DNA of 64,000 nt from Trebonia sp963822615 (lineage in GTDB: Bacteria; Actinomycetota; Actinomycetes; Streptosporangiales; Streptosporangiaceae). The position numbers and the translations under genes were made by a program. The notes below the pieces were generated by a model that saw only the letters and a list, made by a program, of their open reading frames with translations, did no database searches and was not told the origin of the DNA. Each line of letters opens with the position of its first letter. Positions within the stretch are counted from its first letter, which is position 1. The stretch lies in the NCBI GenBank assembly GCA_963822615.1, contig CAWGIM010000015.1, positions 186,001-250,000 on the forward strand, in the 5' to 3' direction. Below, in pieces: positions 51,712-60,711 of this stretch.

Positions 51712-52131
51712 ATGCAGTGGCCCGATGCCTCGTTTGAGGCGGTCGCCGTTATCGAGCCGTACGTCGACAAGGATGCGGGGCAGGGCGCGATCGCGGCGCT
51801 CTTCGGACTGGCCGATGTCCCGGTCGGACTCGAGCTGCCGTGCACCGAGGACCCAGAGCTGTTCTTCGCCGAGGCGCCGGCCGACGTGGAGACGGCGAAG
51901 GAGCTCTGCCAGGGCTGCCGGATCCGCGTCGCCTGCCTGGAGGGCGCGCTTGAGCGGCGCGAGCCGTGGGGCGTCTGGGGCGGGGAACTGCTGCTGCGCG
52001 GCGCGGTCGTACCGCGCAAGCGGCCGCGCGGCCGCCCGCGCAAGGCCGACGCCGAGCTTGCCAAGGCTGAGCGCGCGCAGGCCGAGCTCGACCAGGCCGA
52101 ACTGGCCAAGGGCGATGAGCGGGCGGCCTAA
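51712..52131 (+). CDS. whiB7: WhiB7/WblC antibiotic-response regulator
   Basis: An iron-sulfur co-activator that binds the housekeeping sigma factor and turns on multidrug resistance when translation is inhibited. The four cluster cysteines are Cys44, Cys66, Cys69 and Cys75 (LCQGCRIRVAC), followed by EPWGVWGG (84-91), which contacts sigma region 4, and the AT-hook RGRPRK (106-111), the feature that sets WhiB7 apart from other WhiB proteins. ATG 51712 fits the GAGAGGGG site best; an ATG at 51703 is too close to it. A charged Lys/Ala/Glu tail ends the 139-residue protein. The leader upstream bears a WhiB7-type promoter, two short frames and an attenuator. Confidence 0.95.
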   Translation: MQWPDASFEAVAVIEPYVDKDAGQGAIAALFGLADVPVGLELPCTEDPELFFAEAPADVETAKELCQGCRIRVACLEGALERREPWGVWGGELLLRGAVVPRKRPRGRPRKADAELAKAERAQAELDQAELAKGDERAA

Positions 52132-52205
52132 CCGGTCCGGCCGTCAGCCCAGCGTCCGCTAGCCCAGATTTTGAGTCAACCGCACACAATGCGAGGTTTC
52201 CACTC

Positions 52206-52397
52206 ATGTATATCGAACAGAGCCTGGTCAGGGAGCGGCAACAAGAACGCCTCCGCCAGGCCCGGGAAGACCAGGCTGCCCAGCGGGTGCTCGGGCTGCG
52301 CAGGCTGGAGCGGCGCCAGGAGCGGGCCGAGCGGGACCTGCTGCGCGCCTGGCAGCGGGTCGAGCGCGCCTGGTCGATGCGCGGTGCGGCCAGCTGA
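52206..52397 (+). CDS. Small highly charged helical protein
   Basis: A frame of 63 codons from ATG 52206, 74 bp after whiB7. The peptide MYIEQSLVRERQQERLRQAR and onward is almost wholly helix-forming, with repeated Arg/Glu/Gln and a late Trp pair (RAWQRVERAW), resembling a short coiled coil. No clear ribosome-binding site is seen (AGGTTT at nine bases). The gene following starts three bases after its stop. I know no family; it is kept because codon usage is in keeping with the genome. Confidence 0.5.
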   Translation: MYIEQSLVRERQQERLRQAREDQAAQRVLGLRRLERRQERAERDLLRAWQRVERAWSMRGAAS

Positions 52398-52399
52398 CC

Positions 52400-53005
52400 G
52401 TGCGTACGGAACCCGGGGCGTGCGAGGGCGCATCCCGGGTTTCGTGCCAGAACGCTGCCACGCTGGCCAGGAACCTCGTCTCCTACGGCGCCGGGAGCGT
52501 CGTCATCCGCCTCGGCATCGAGGCGAACGGCTCCTGGGAGGCAGACTACGTCGGCACCACCAGCGCCGAGATGAGCGCCTGGGCGAAGTGCTATGCCAAC
52601 GAGGTCAGCGCGATGCGCGCGGTGCCCGGGACGCATTTCCTGTTCGTCTGGAACCCGAACATCTGCACCGCCGACATCCCGATCAGCCAGTGGTACCCGG
52701 GTAACTCCTACGTGGACATCATCGGCGCGGACGCCTACGACAAGGACTGCCAGTCGCTGAAGACGGTGGCCCAGGAGGGCTGGGCCGCTTACTCGACGGA
52801 CAGCTCAAGCGCCGACTCAGGCAATCCAGATTTCCCCAGCCTGGCCCATATCGCGTCCTTCGCCGCCGCCCACGGAAAGCCGCTGAGCTTCCCGGAATGG
52901 GGCCTTGGGGCCGCCGACGACGACACGGCCTACGTGACCGGCCTGATGCAGATGTTCAGGTCCGGCGACTTCGCCTTCGAGCCAGCTAACGGTCGACAGC
53001 GATGA
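52400..53005 (+). pseudogene. Glycoside hydrolase family 26-like remnant, truncated at both ends
   Basis: The central part of a beta-mannanase-type enzyme is recognisable: VVIRLGIEANGSWEADYVGT with the acid/base Glu, FLFVWNPNICTADIPISQWY, YVDIIGADAYDKDC, and KPLSFPEWGLGAADDDTAYV with the nucleophile Glu. A normal GH26 protein has a signal peptide and about 80 residues before the first of these and a final barrel strand after the last. Here the frame begins with an unrelated 20 residues and ends at DFAFEPANGRQR. The remaining part could not fold into a full barrel, so this is probably a decayed secreted enzyme gene. Confidence 0.7.
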
Positions 53006-53065
53006 CCCGGGATGCCGCGCTAGGGCCGGCGATCCCGCGGGCGACCGCGGCCTACGCCGGGCGGG

Positions 53066-54433
53066 TCAGGCGGCCGGGGCCGGGTTGGCGTAGCCGGGCA
53101 CCCAGCGGACCACCTCGGCCCGGAACGGTCCCTCGCACTCGAGCTGGCACAGCACCCCGATCCCGGCCGTCGACACCCGGTGGATCAGCACGTAGGACGG
53201 CGGCAGGTTGAACTTGCGGGCGATGCCGGAGGCGCTCAGGTCGGCCGCCCGGGCGGCCTCCGCGCGCATCCACTCGCGGCTGAACTGGAACGTCTCGACC
53301 GCCGACGGCTCGGCCAGCGGCGCCAGGAAGGTGCGCAGCGCGTCCAGGTCGACCGCGATACCGGGCCGCAGGAAGTTGTCTGCCCGCAGCTCGCGCTCGA
53401 CCTCGGTGATGTCCGGGTCCGGGTCGTGCATGATCCGCAGCAGCCGCCCGAAGACCGGCGGCAGCCCGTCCGGCAGCCGGTCGACCGCGCCGAAGTCGAG
53501 TACGCCGAGCCGCCCGTCGGCCAGCAGCCGGAAGTTACCCGGGTGCGGGTCGGCGTGCAGCAGCCCGGCCCGGGCCGGGCCGGAGAACAGGAACCTGGTC
53601 AGCAGCAGGCCGGCCCGGTCGCGCTCGGCCTTGGACCCGTCGCTGATGATCTTCGACAGCGGGGTGCCGTCCATCCACTCGGTCACCAGGACGTGATCGG
53701 TCTCGGTGACCACCGGCGGCACGTAGATGTCGGGGTCGCCCGCGTAGGCGGCCGCGAACGCCCGCTGGGCGGCCGCCTCCTGGTGGTAGTCGAGCTCCTC
53801 GGCCACCCGGTCGCGCAGCTCGTCCAGCATCGGCTTGACGTCGAGGCCGGGCATCAGCACGCCGAACAGCCGCCCGATCCTGGCGAGCTGGGTGAAGTCG
53901 TTGAGCAGGGCCTTCCCGGCCCCCGGATACTGGATCTTGACCGCGACGGCCCGGCCGTCGCTCCACACGGCCTGGTGCACCTGCCCGATGGACGCGGCCG
54001 CGGCCGGCCGGTCGTCGAACGACTCGAACCGGGACCGCCAGTCCTCGCCGAGGTCAGCCGCGAGCACCCGGTGCACGGTGGAGGCGGGCAGCGGCGGAGC
54101 CGACTCCTGCAGCTTGGTCAGCGTCGCCCGGTAGGGCTCGGCGAGCTCCGGTGGCAGCGCCGCCTCGAAGATCGACATCGCCTGGCCGAACTTCATTGCC
54201 CCGCCCTTGAGCTCGCCAAGCACCCGGAAGACCTGGTCGGCGGTGCGCTGCTGGATCTGCTGCGCGATGACTTCGGCCGACTCGCCGCCGATCCGCCGGG
54301 CCAGCCCGAGCATGTTGCGGCCGGCGAAGCCGAGCGGCAGCCCGGCCAGCTTGGCGCCGCGCTGGACGCTGCCGCGCGGCACGTCGTCGCGGCCGCGCGG
54401 CGGGACCTGGCTCGCGCCGTCATTCTCCGCCAA
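53066..54433 (-). CDS. ABC1/AarF/UbiB-family atypical kinase
   Basis: A 455-residue protein of the UbiB family of atypical protein-kinase-like ATPases. The family motif KGGAMKFGQ (KxGQ) lies near residue 78, then the Ala-rich loop AAAASIGQVHQA, VAVKIQYPG with the ATP-contact Lys, HADPHPGNF and LDFGAVDRL with the metal-binding Asp residues. All are intact. UbiB proteins support quinone or lipid metabolism; in actinobacteria the neighbour of whiB7 (Rv3197 type) has been linked to macrolide resistance with WhiB7, and this gene is in that position, although on the other strand. Confidence 0.9.
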   Translation of the reverse strand: MAENDGASQVPPRGRDDVPRGSVQRGAKLAGLPLGFAGRNMLGLARRIGGESAEVIAQQIQQRTADQVFRVLGELKGGAMKFGQAMSIFEAALPPELAEPYRATLTKLQESAPPLPASTVHRVLAADLGEDWRSRFESFDDRPAAAASIGQVHQAVWSDGRAVAVKIQYPGAGKALLNDFTQLARIGRLFGVLMPGLDVKPMLDELRDRVAEELDYHQEAAAQRAFAAAYAGDPDIYVPPVVTETDHVLVTEWMDGTPLSKIISDGSKAERDRAGLLLTRFLFSGPARAGLLHADPHPGNFRLLADGRLGVLDFGAVDRLPDGLPPVFGRLLRIMHDPDPDITEVERELRADNFLRPGIAVDLDALRTFLAPLAEPSAVETFQFSREWMRAEAARAADLSASGIARKFNLPPSYVLIHRVSTAGIGVLCQLECEGPFRAEVVRWVPGYANPAPAA

Positions 54434-54606
54434 TGCCCAACCCCTTTAGCCCAGCCCGAACGGGTGTGTAGTTCTACCCTAAGCCGCCGTGACCGTGGAT
54501 AACGCGGTCGGCGGGTCTGGGCTTAGCTACCCCCGTTGCTTTAATGCCACCAGGCGGCCTGGTGTTCCATGTCCGGAATGTCAGTGTCTTAGGTCACGCT
54601 GTGCGC

Positions 54607-55639
54607 ATGAGACCAGCGCTGAAGGCCGGGCTGCGGCCGCTGTGGCGGGACAAGGGCACCCTCCAGCTCGGCATCGACCCGCGCCGCGCCCGCGCGCTGA
54701 CCGGCCTGGGCAAGGCGGCGGCGGTGGTGAGCCTGCTTGACGGGTCGCGGGACACCGACGAGCTGGTGCGGACGGCCGGGCAGTACGGCATCCGGCCGGA
54801 GGTGGTCCACCGGGTGGTCAGCCTGCTGGCGTCGGCCGGGGTGCTCGACGACTTCCCGGCTGCCATGCGGGCCGCCCTGCCCGGTTACCTGCGGGCCCGG
54901 CTCGGTCCCGAGCTGGCCTGCGCCGCGCTGGCCTACGGGCACAGCGACGGCGGGGCGGCGGTGCTGGCGCGCCGCCGGGCCGCGTTCGCCCGGGTGCACG
55001 GCGCGGGACGGCTCGGCGCCTGTGTCGCCACGTTCCTGGCCGCGTCCGGTGTCGCCTGGGTGAGCTGCCTTGACGCCGGCACAGCGGAGGCGGCGGACGT
55101 TGCCCCGGCTGGCCTCGGCGCGGCCGACGTGGGGGCCGCCGCCGCGGACGGCGTGGCCCGCGCGGTGCACCGGGTCGCGCCCGAGGTGCGCACCGCGGAC
55201 GATGCCAGGCGGGTGCCTGACCTGGCGGTGATCGCCGGCCGCCCTGACCCGGTGCTGCTGGCGTCGCTGGCCCGCGACCGGGTGCCGCACCTGGTGGTCG
55301 ACGCGGACGAGGCGATCGGGGTGGTCGGCCCGCTGGTAGTGCCCGGGCGGTCAGCCTGTGTCCGCTGCGTCGACCTGAGCAAGGCCGGCCGCGACCCGGC
55401 CTGGCCCCGGATCCTGGCCCAGGCGAGCGACGGCAGCGGGACGGCCGCCGCCCGGGCGTGCGACACCGTGCTCGCCGCGGCGACGGCGGCGCTGGCGGCG
55501 GCCCAGTCGCTGGCGTTCATCGACCGGGCGCGCGAGCCCGCCGCGGTCAGCGCGACGCTGGAGGTCGTGCTGCCTGACTGGCAGTGGCGGCGCCGCGGGT
55601 GGGCGCCCCACCCGGCCTGCACCTGCGGTGCCGCCTTAA
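54607..55639 (+). CDS. ThiF/E1-like protein (Rv3196-type), reading frame not closed
   Basis: Recognisable to about 55635. The N-terminal 90 residues are a winged-helix-like region (DTDELVRTAGQYGIRPEVVH), the middle is the E1/ThiF nucleotide-binding fold, with VVDADEAIGVVGPLVVPGRS and ACVRCVDLSKAGRDPAWPRI, and the end has the Cys cluster HPACTCG. Such proteins are described as cyclodehydratase/TOMM-like or ThiF-like. The in-frame reading has no stop until 56559, running some 900 bases antisense to the protease gene. A TAA at 55637-55639 would be reached if one base were removed near 55630, giving the usual end. A GTG at 54601 is an alternative start. Confidence 0.7.
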
Positions 55640-55653
55640 CCAGGTCGCCGCGG

Positions 55654-57038
55654 TTAGCCTTCGCTCCCGCCCTCTCCCTGCTCCTCTTCGAGGCTGGCAA
55701 TGTCCGCGTCAAGGTCGGTGGGCTCGGTGCCGCGCACGAACGCGTCCGGGTCCGCCAGGTCGTCGGCGGTCGGCAGCAGGTCCGGGTGCGCCCACAGCGC
55801 GTCCCGGCCGTCGGCGCCGCGGGCCTGGGTGAGCCCGCCCCACAGCGCCGCCGCTTCCCGCAGCATCCGCGGGCGCAGCTCAAGCCCGACCAGGGTGGCG
55901 AAGGTGCGCTCGGCCGGGCCGCCGGACGCCCGGCGGCGGCGGATCGCTTCCGCGAGCGCGGCCGCGTGCACCAGGCGGGAGTCGGCGGCGGCGGCCACGG
56001 CGGTCGCCACCCAGCCTTCCACCAGGGCCAGGGCCGTCTCCAGCCGGGCCAGGGCCGCCTTCTGCTGCGGCGTGTCCTCCGGCCGGAACAGGGTCTCGCC
56101 GGACAGGGCGTCGCGCAGCGCCTCTTCCGGGTTGCTCATGTCCATCTCGGGCAGCGCGTCCCGCAGCTTGCTCATGTCGACCGAGATGCCGGCCGCGTAC
56201 GCCTCGACCGCGCCGAGCAGGTACTGCCGCAGCCACGGCACGTGGCCGAACAGCCGGTGGTGGGCCGCCTCGCGCAGCGCGAGGAACAGCCGCACCTCGC
56301 TGAGGTCGACCGAGAGACCCTCGCCGAACGCGGTGACACCGGACGGCAGCAGCGCCGCCGTCCCCTCCGGGGCGAGCGGCAGGCCGATGTCGGTCGAGCT
56401 GGCCATGTCTCCCGCCAGCTCGCCGATGGCGGTGCCGATCTGGCCGCCGAGCATGGCGCCGCCGAGCTGCCGCAGCATCGGCGCCAGGGCGCTGAGGCCG
56501 CCCATGCCGGACAGCATGGCCCGCATCTCCGGCGGCACGTCGGCGGTGTCGAGCTGTGACTGGTCGATCGTCATCATCGAGCCCATCGCGTCGACCGCCT
56601 TGGCCGCGATCGGCTCGCACAGCGACGACCAGACCGGGAAGGTCGCTTCCAGCCACTCCGACTGGGACCAGGCCTCGATTTTCCTGATGCCGGACGGGAA
56701 GTCGGTGACGTCGTCCAGCCAGAGGTCGGCCAGGCGGACCGCCTCGGTCACCGCCGCCCGCTCGTTGGCGAGCACGCTCGGGTCGCCCTTGGCGGCGATG
56801 GCGTGCCTGGCCAGGTTCTTGGCCAGCTCCCAGTTGACCGGGCCGCCGGTGTAGGAAAGGAGGTCGGCGAACTGACGGAGCGCGTCGGCGAACTGATTCG
56901 GATTGCCGCCGGGCCGCCGCCGCCCGGCGCGCCAAAGCCAAAGCCGGGCGGGCCGCCTGGCCCCTGGCCGCCGGAGTTCGGGTCGTCGTCTCCGGGCCGC
57001 CCGGGCGGCCCGAAGCCGAAGGGTGGACGCTCAGCCAC
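55654..57038 (-). CDS. Zinc-dependent metalloprotease-family protein (Rv3195-type), apparently frameshifted
   Basis: Two frames form one protein of about 461 residues. The N-terminus from ATG 57038 (MAERPPFGFGPPGRPGDDDP) is a Gly/Pro-rich tail typical of the family; the main frame follows as NPNQFADALRQFADLLSYTG and GPVNWELAKNLARHAIAAKG. The switch falls in a GGC repeat near 56905-56925, and the main frame has no start until a GTG at 56775. The core ALREAAHHRLFGHVPWLRQY is the family's zinc site; it reads R-E-A-A-H where a classic gluzincin has H-E-x-x-H. The function is unproven despite the family name. Confidence 0.8.
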
Positions 57039-57116
57039 GATGCACCCCCCTCGTTCTCAGATGGTCGGGCAGGATAGAAGGGTCATAACCGCCACGCTAT
57101 TCGGGAGTAGCCGACT

Positions 57117-58244
57117 TTGAGAAACGGCAGACGGCAGGTTCGCCCTGAGCGCAGCGTTCGCCGTGAGCGTAGCACCGCGGCGGGGGCGCCGGTGGTGGCG
57201 GTGACCGGTGCCGCCACGGGCGCCGGGCAGGCGCTGGTGGTGCGGCTGGCCAGCTCGGGACGGGTCGGCCGGGTGGTCGCGATCGATGACCACCGGGGCG
57301 ACGCGACCGGGGTGACCTGGCGATTGGCCGACGTCCGCGACCCGACCCTGGCCTCCCGGCTGTCCGACGTGGACGTGGTAGTGCACACCGACGTGGACGC
57401 CGCGGCCGCCAGCGACCCGCGGGCCCGGCGCGCCCGCAACGTGCGGGGGGCACAGACCGTGCTGACCGCGGCGGCCGCCGAGCGGGTCGGCCGGGTGGTG
57501 CTGGTGACCAGCGCGATGGTGTACGGCGCGCGCCCGGACAACCCGGTGCCGCTGCCGGAGGAAGCGCCGCTGCTGGCCGATTCCGGCGGCAGCCTGGCGG
57601 GAGACCTGCTGGAGGTCGAGGAGCTCGCCCGGCGCTCGCGGCGGGTGAACCCGGGCACCGCGGTTACCGTGGTGCGCCCCGCGGCACTGGTCGGCGAGGC
57701 CGTCGACACCCTGCTGACGAGGCATTTCGAGGCGCCGCGGCTGCTGCTGGTACGCGGCTGCGCGCCCTGCTGGCAGTTCTGCCACGTGGACGACCTCACG
57801 TCCGCGCTCGAGCTGGCCGCGGCGGGCGAGGTGACCGGGGACTTCGCGGTGGGCTGTGACGGCTGGCTGCCGGCGGCCGAGCTGGCGGAGCTCAGCGGGA
57901 TGAAGGCGGTCGAGCTGCCGGCCCGGCTGACCTTCAGCGCGGCCCAGCGGCTGCACCGGCTGGGGGCGACGCCGACCCCGGCCGCGGAGCTGCGTTACAT
58001 GGTGTACCCGTGGGCGGTGGACTGCGCGGCGCTGCGCCTCGCTGGCTGGCGGCCGACGTACACCAACGCCGAGGCGCTGGCGGTGCTGCTGGCGGGCCGG
58101 GCGGGCCACCACGCGGTGGTGGGACGGCGCATCGCGCGCAAGGACGCGGCCATCACCGCGGCGGGCGCCGCCGGGACGGCGGCGGCCGTCATCGGCACCG
58201 CCGCGATCGTCCGCCACGCGCGGAAGAAGGGCAAGGGCCAGTAG
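57117..58244 (+). CDS. NAD-dependent epimerase/dehydratase-like SDR with C-terminal membrane tail
   Basis: A 375-residue extended short-chain dehydrogenase. The Rossmann motif is TGAATGAGQAL (about 30-40), the catalytic-type segment VTSAMVYGARPDNPVPLPEE holds Tyr in MVYGA, and HVDDLTSALELAA is the typical later loop. The YxxxK Lys is not obvious (YGARP), so activity is uncertain. The last 40 residues include ITAAGAAGTAAAVIGTAAIV and a Lys-rich end, a membrane tail. The start is TTG 57117. It lies divergent from the zinc-protease gene and convergent with the acyltransferase gene, three bases away. Confidence 0.78.
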   Translation: MRNGRRQVRPERSVRRERSTAAGAPVVAVTGAATGAGQALVVRLASSGRVGRVVAIDDHRGDATGVTWRLADVRDPTLASRLSDVDVVVHTDVDAAAASDPRARRARNVRGAQTVLTAAAAERVGRVVLVTSAMVYGARPDNPVPLPEEAPLLADSGGSLAGDLLEVEELARRSRRVNPGTAVTVVRPAALVGEAVDTLLTRHFEAPRLLLVRGCAPCWQFCHVDDLTSALELAAAGEVTGDFAVGCDGWLPAAELAELSGMKAVELPARLTFSAAQRLHRLGATPTPAAELRYMVYPWAVDCAALRLAGWRPTYTNAEALAVLLAGRAGHHAVVGRRIARKDAAITAAGAAGTAAAVIGTAAIVRHARKKGKGQ

Positions 58245-58247
58245 GGA

Positions 58248-58907
58248 TCAGCGGTCGGCGGCGGCCCGGTCTCCCCCGCTTCGCGGGGCCCGGGATACGG
58301 GATGCTTCCCGTCCCAGTTGTCGCGGCGCCAGCCGTCGGAACTGGTTAGCTCCTTGATCGGCCGGGCCGGGTTACCCGCCGCCAGTACCCGCGCCGGCAG
58401 GTCTCCCCTGACCAGCGACCCGGCCGCCACCACGGTGTGGTCGCCGATGGTGCTCCCGGGCAGCACGGTCACGTTCCGGCCGATCCACACGTTCTTGCCC
58501 AGCACGACCGGCGCGAACTTGATGGGCTGAACCTCGTCCACCGGATGATGGTTGGTGTCGTAGATGGCGGCGAACTCGCCGATCATCGTGTCGTCGCCGA
58601 TCTCGATGTCCCAGTTCGCGACGATGACGGCGCCCTGGTTGATGTGGACCCGGTCGCCGATGCGCAGGGTACCGAGCCCGACCGCGCCGAGTTCGCACGG
58701 CAGCAGCCGGCCGCGAACGGTGAGCTGCTTGCCGATCGAGACCTTTCCCTGCGCTTCTAGCTTGGGCAGCTTGCTGCCCTGGCAGTAAGTCCATGACGAC
58801 GACTGGACCCGGCGAAGCCGGAACCAGGCAGTGCAAATTACCGATCTGACGTAGAAACCCAGAGGTTCCACCAGGCCTGGCCCCCCCATATCGAGCTGTG
58901 CTGTCAT
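58248..58907 (-). CDS. Hexapeptide-repeat acyltransferase
   Basis: A left-handed beta-helix O-acetyltransferase of 219 residues of the maltose/galactoside acetyltransferase type. Hexapeptide repeats run from LRIGDRVHINQGAVIVANWD and IEIGDDTMIGEFAAIYDTNH to VVLGKNVWIGRNVTVLPGST and IGDHTVVAAGSLVRGDLPAR. The catalytic His is in YDTNHHPVD. The N-terminal 60 residues lack the repeat and may select the acceptor. The neighbouring glycosyltransferases suggest that the acceptor is a surface sugar or glycolipid. The C-terminal 25 residues are a variable tail. Confidence 0.85.
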   Translation of the reverse strand: MTAQLDMGGPGLVEPLGFYVRSVICTAWFRLRRVQSSSWTYCQGSKLPKLEAQGKVSIGKQLTVRGRLLPCELGAVGLGTLRIGDRVHINQGAVIVANWDIEIGDDTMIGEFAAIYDTNHHPVDEVQPIKFAPVVLGKNVWIGRNVTVLPGSTIGDHTVVAAGSLVRGDLPARVLAAGNPARPIKELTSSDGWRRDNWDGKHPVSRAPRSGGDRAAADR

Positions 58908-59051
58908 CTTTTATATGGCGAGAGTTCCCCGCCTGCTCACTTCCTGGGTAGATTTGAACTTTCCTCCCGTTTTTAGTGTGCCTGGCCGGCCTGGTTGTCG
59001 GGTTGTTTGTCGGGTTGGCTGGGGTTCTGAGCGGACCGGTAGGGTGGAGCG

Positions 59052-59477
59052 GTGAGTCAGGTCAGGCTGGTTGCCATCAGGGACACCGCGCTGTCAGTGG
59101 ACGAGGTGCGGAACGCGATCGCGGACCCGGCCGCGGGCGGCGAGGTCTTGTTCGTCGGCACCGTACGGGACAACGACGAGGCGCGCGGGGTGACCGGGCT
59201 CTCGTACTCGGCCCACCCGTCGGCCGAGCAGGAGCTGCGCCGGGTGGCGGCGGAGATCGCCGCTAAGTACCCCGAGGCGATCGCGGTGGCGGCGGTGCAC
59301 CGGACCGGTGACCTGGCGGTGGGAGACCTGGCGGTGGTGGTGGGGGTGGCCTGCGCGCACCGGGCGGAGGCGTTCCATGCCTGTCACGCGCTGATCGACG
59401 AGCTCAAGGCGGTAGTTCCGGTGTGGAAGCACCAGCGGTTCGCCGACGGGACCGACGAGTGGGTCGGCAGCGCCTAG
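59052..59477 (+). CDS. moaE: Molybdopterin synthase catalytic subunit
   Basis: MoaE transfers sulfur from the MoaD thiocarboxylate to precursor Z to make molybdopterin. The 141 residues include GEVLFVGTVRDNDEARGVTG, YSAHPSAEQEL, VVVGVACAHRAEAFHACHAL and the active-site Lys pair region DELKAVVPVWKHQRF. The start is GTG 59052 with TAGGGT six bases upstream, suggesting a leaderless message. No moaD or other molybdenum-cofactor gene is nearby, so MoaE here is an isolated gene that relies on MoaD encoded elsewhere. Confidence 0.93.
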   Translation: MSQVRLVAIRDTALSVDEVRNAIADPAAGGEVLFVGTVRDNDEARGVTGLSYSAHPSAEQELRRVAAEIAAKYPEAIAVAAVHRTGDLAVGDLAVVVGVACAHRAEAFHACHALIDELKAVVPVWKHQRFADGTDEWVGSA

Positions 59478-59491
59478 GCCCGCGGCCTTAG

Positions 59492-60639
59492 CTAGCGGTC
59501 GGGCTGTCCGGCCGCATCCGCGAAGATCCCGCTCAGCGCCGCCACCTGGTGCTCCCAGGCCAGCCGGACGCTGACCTTCTCCCGGCCGGCCTTGCCCATG
59601 GCGTCACCGCGGGCCGGGTCGGTGAGCACGTCCCGCAGCGCGGCCGCCATCGCCCGCGGGTCGCGCGCCGGGACGAGGATGCCGTCCCGGCCGTCGTCGA
59701 CCACGTCCGGCACGCCGCCGCCGTTCACCGCCACCACCGGCAGGCCGCTCGCCATCGCCTCGGTGACCACCATGCCGAACGTCTCGCGCAGGGACGGAAG
59801 CGCGAGCACGGCCGCGTCCCGGTAGGCCTGGGCCAGCCGGCCGCCGTCCAGCCGGCCGTGAAACTGGACCATGTCGGCCACGCCCAGGCGGCTGGCCAGC
59901 TCCTGGTAGGCGGGCAGGCCGTCGCCGCCACCCACCGCCGACAAGCTCAGTCCGGGCAGTTCGGCCCGCAGGATCGCGCACGCTTCCAGCAGGTCGGGGA
60001 AGCGCTTGTGCTGGTCGGACGCGTTAAGCGAGCCCACGTAGAGGACACGGGGCTCGGTCACCCGCCGCGGCGCGGGGTGGAACCGCACCGTGTCGACGCC
60101 CGGGGGAACGATCGAGGTCTTGCCGCGGAACCGCTTCAGTATCCCGTCCCTGACGTAGCTGGAACCGCAGACGATCTGCCGGGCGGGCCGCAGGGTGAGC
60201 GGGAGCAGGAGGGTCTCGTAGGCCCAGATGACGGGGTCGAGGACCAGGTTTCCCTTGCGCATGGAGCCGAAGTGGTAGTAGACCACCGTCGGCCGGCCCC
60301 CGGTGGCATGGCTGGCGATATCGCCGAGCCCCGGCACCGGGGTGTTGATGTTCACCACGTCCGGGTTGACCTGCTCGATGAGCTGCCTCAGCTCGCGGCG
60401 CCAGCTCAGCGACAGCGGCGAGTTCGACAGCGTGAACTGCTGCGGCAGCCGGTAGACGGTCGCGCCGGCGGCCCCGCCGACACCTCCGGCTGGTCCCCGG
60501 ACGTCGAGGTGACCACCGAGACGTCCCAGCCGTGCTCCTTGACCAGCCCCTCGACCATCGCCACGACGAACATCTCGGCCCCCCCGGCCTTCGGATCGGG
60601 CGGGAAATAAGGGATCGTCACGAGGACAGACCGGGTCAT
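59492..60639 (-). CDS. Family 4 glycosyltransferase, apparently frameshifted
   Basis: The ATG frame from 60639 gives the standard GT4 opening VLVTIPYFPPDPKAGGAEMF and then VAMVEGLVKEHGWDVSVVTS. Near 60470-60490 (GGTGTCGGCGGGGCC on the minus strand) it must shift to the second frame, which continues GAAGATVYRLPQQFTLSNSP and runs to 59492 with PRVLYVGSLNASDQHKRFPD, FHGRLDGGRLAQAYRDAAVL and LPSLRETFGMVVTEAMASGL, the GT4 E-x7-E motif. The N-terminal lipid/acceptor-binding part and the donor part are both complete. The product is about 381 residues. It probably acts on a mannosyl or other surface glycan. Confidence 0.78.
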
Positions 60640-60711
60640 GCTGAAGTCCCTGCCTCACGCTGCCGGGGGATCACTGATGGAACTATAGGGGCAGCGCGTA
60701 GTCTTCCGAGC

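Noticed and set aside
53180..54502. 440-codon plus-strand frame across the ABC1 kinase gene
   Set aside because: It is antisense to the kinase, has Arg/Gly/Pro-rich nonsense composition and no motifs.
58980..59040. Short TGTCGGGTTG direct repeat before moaE as an operator
   Set aside because: Only two imperfect copies in a low-complexity G/T stretch; no symmetry and no known motif.
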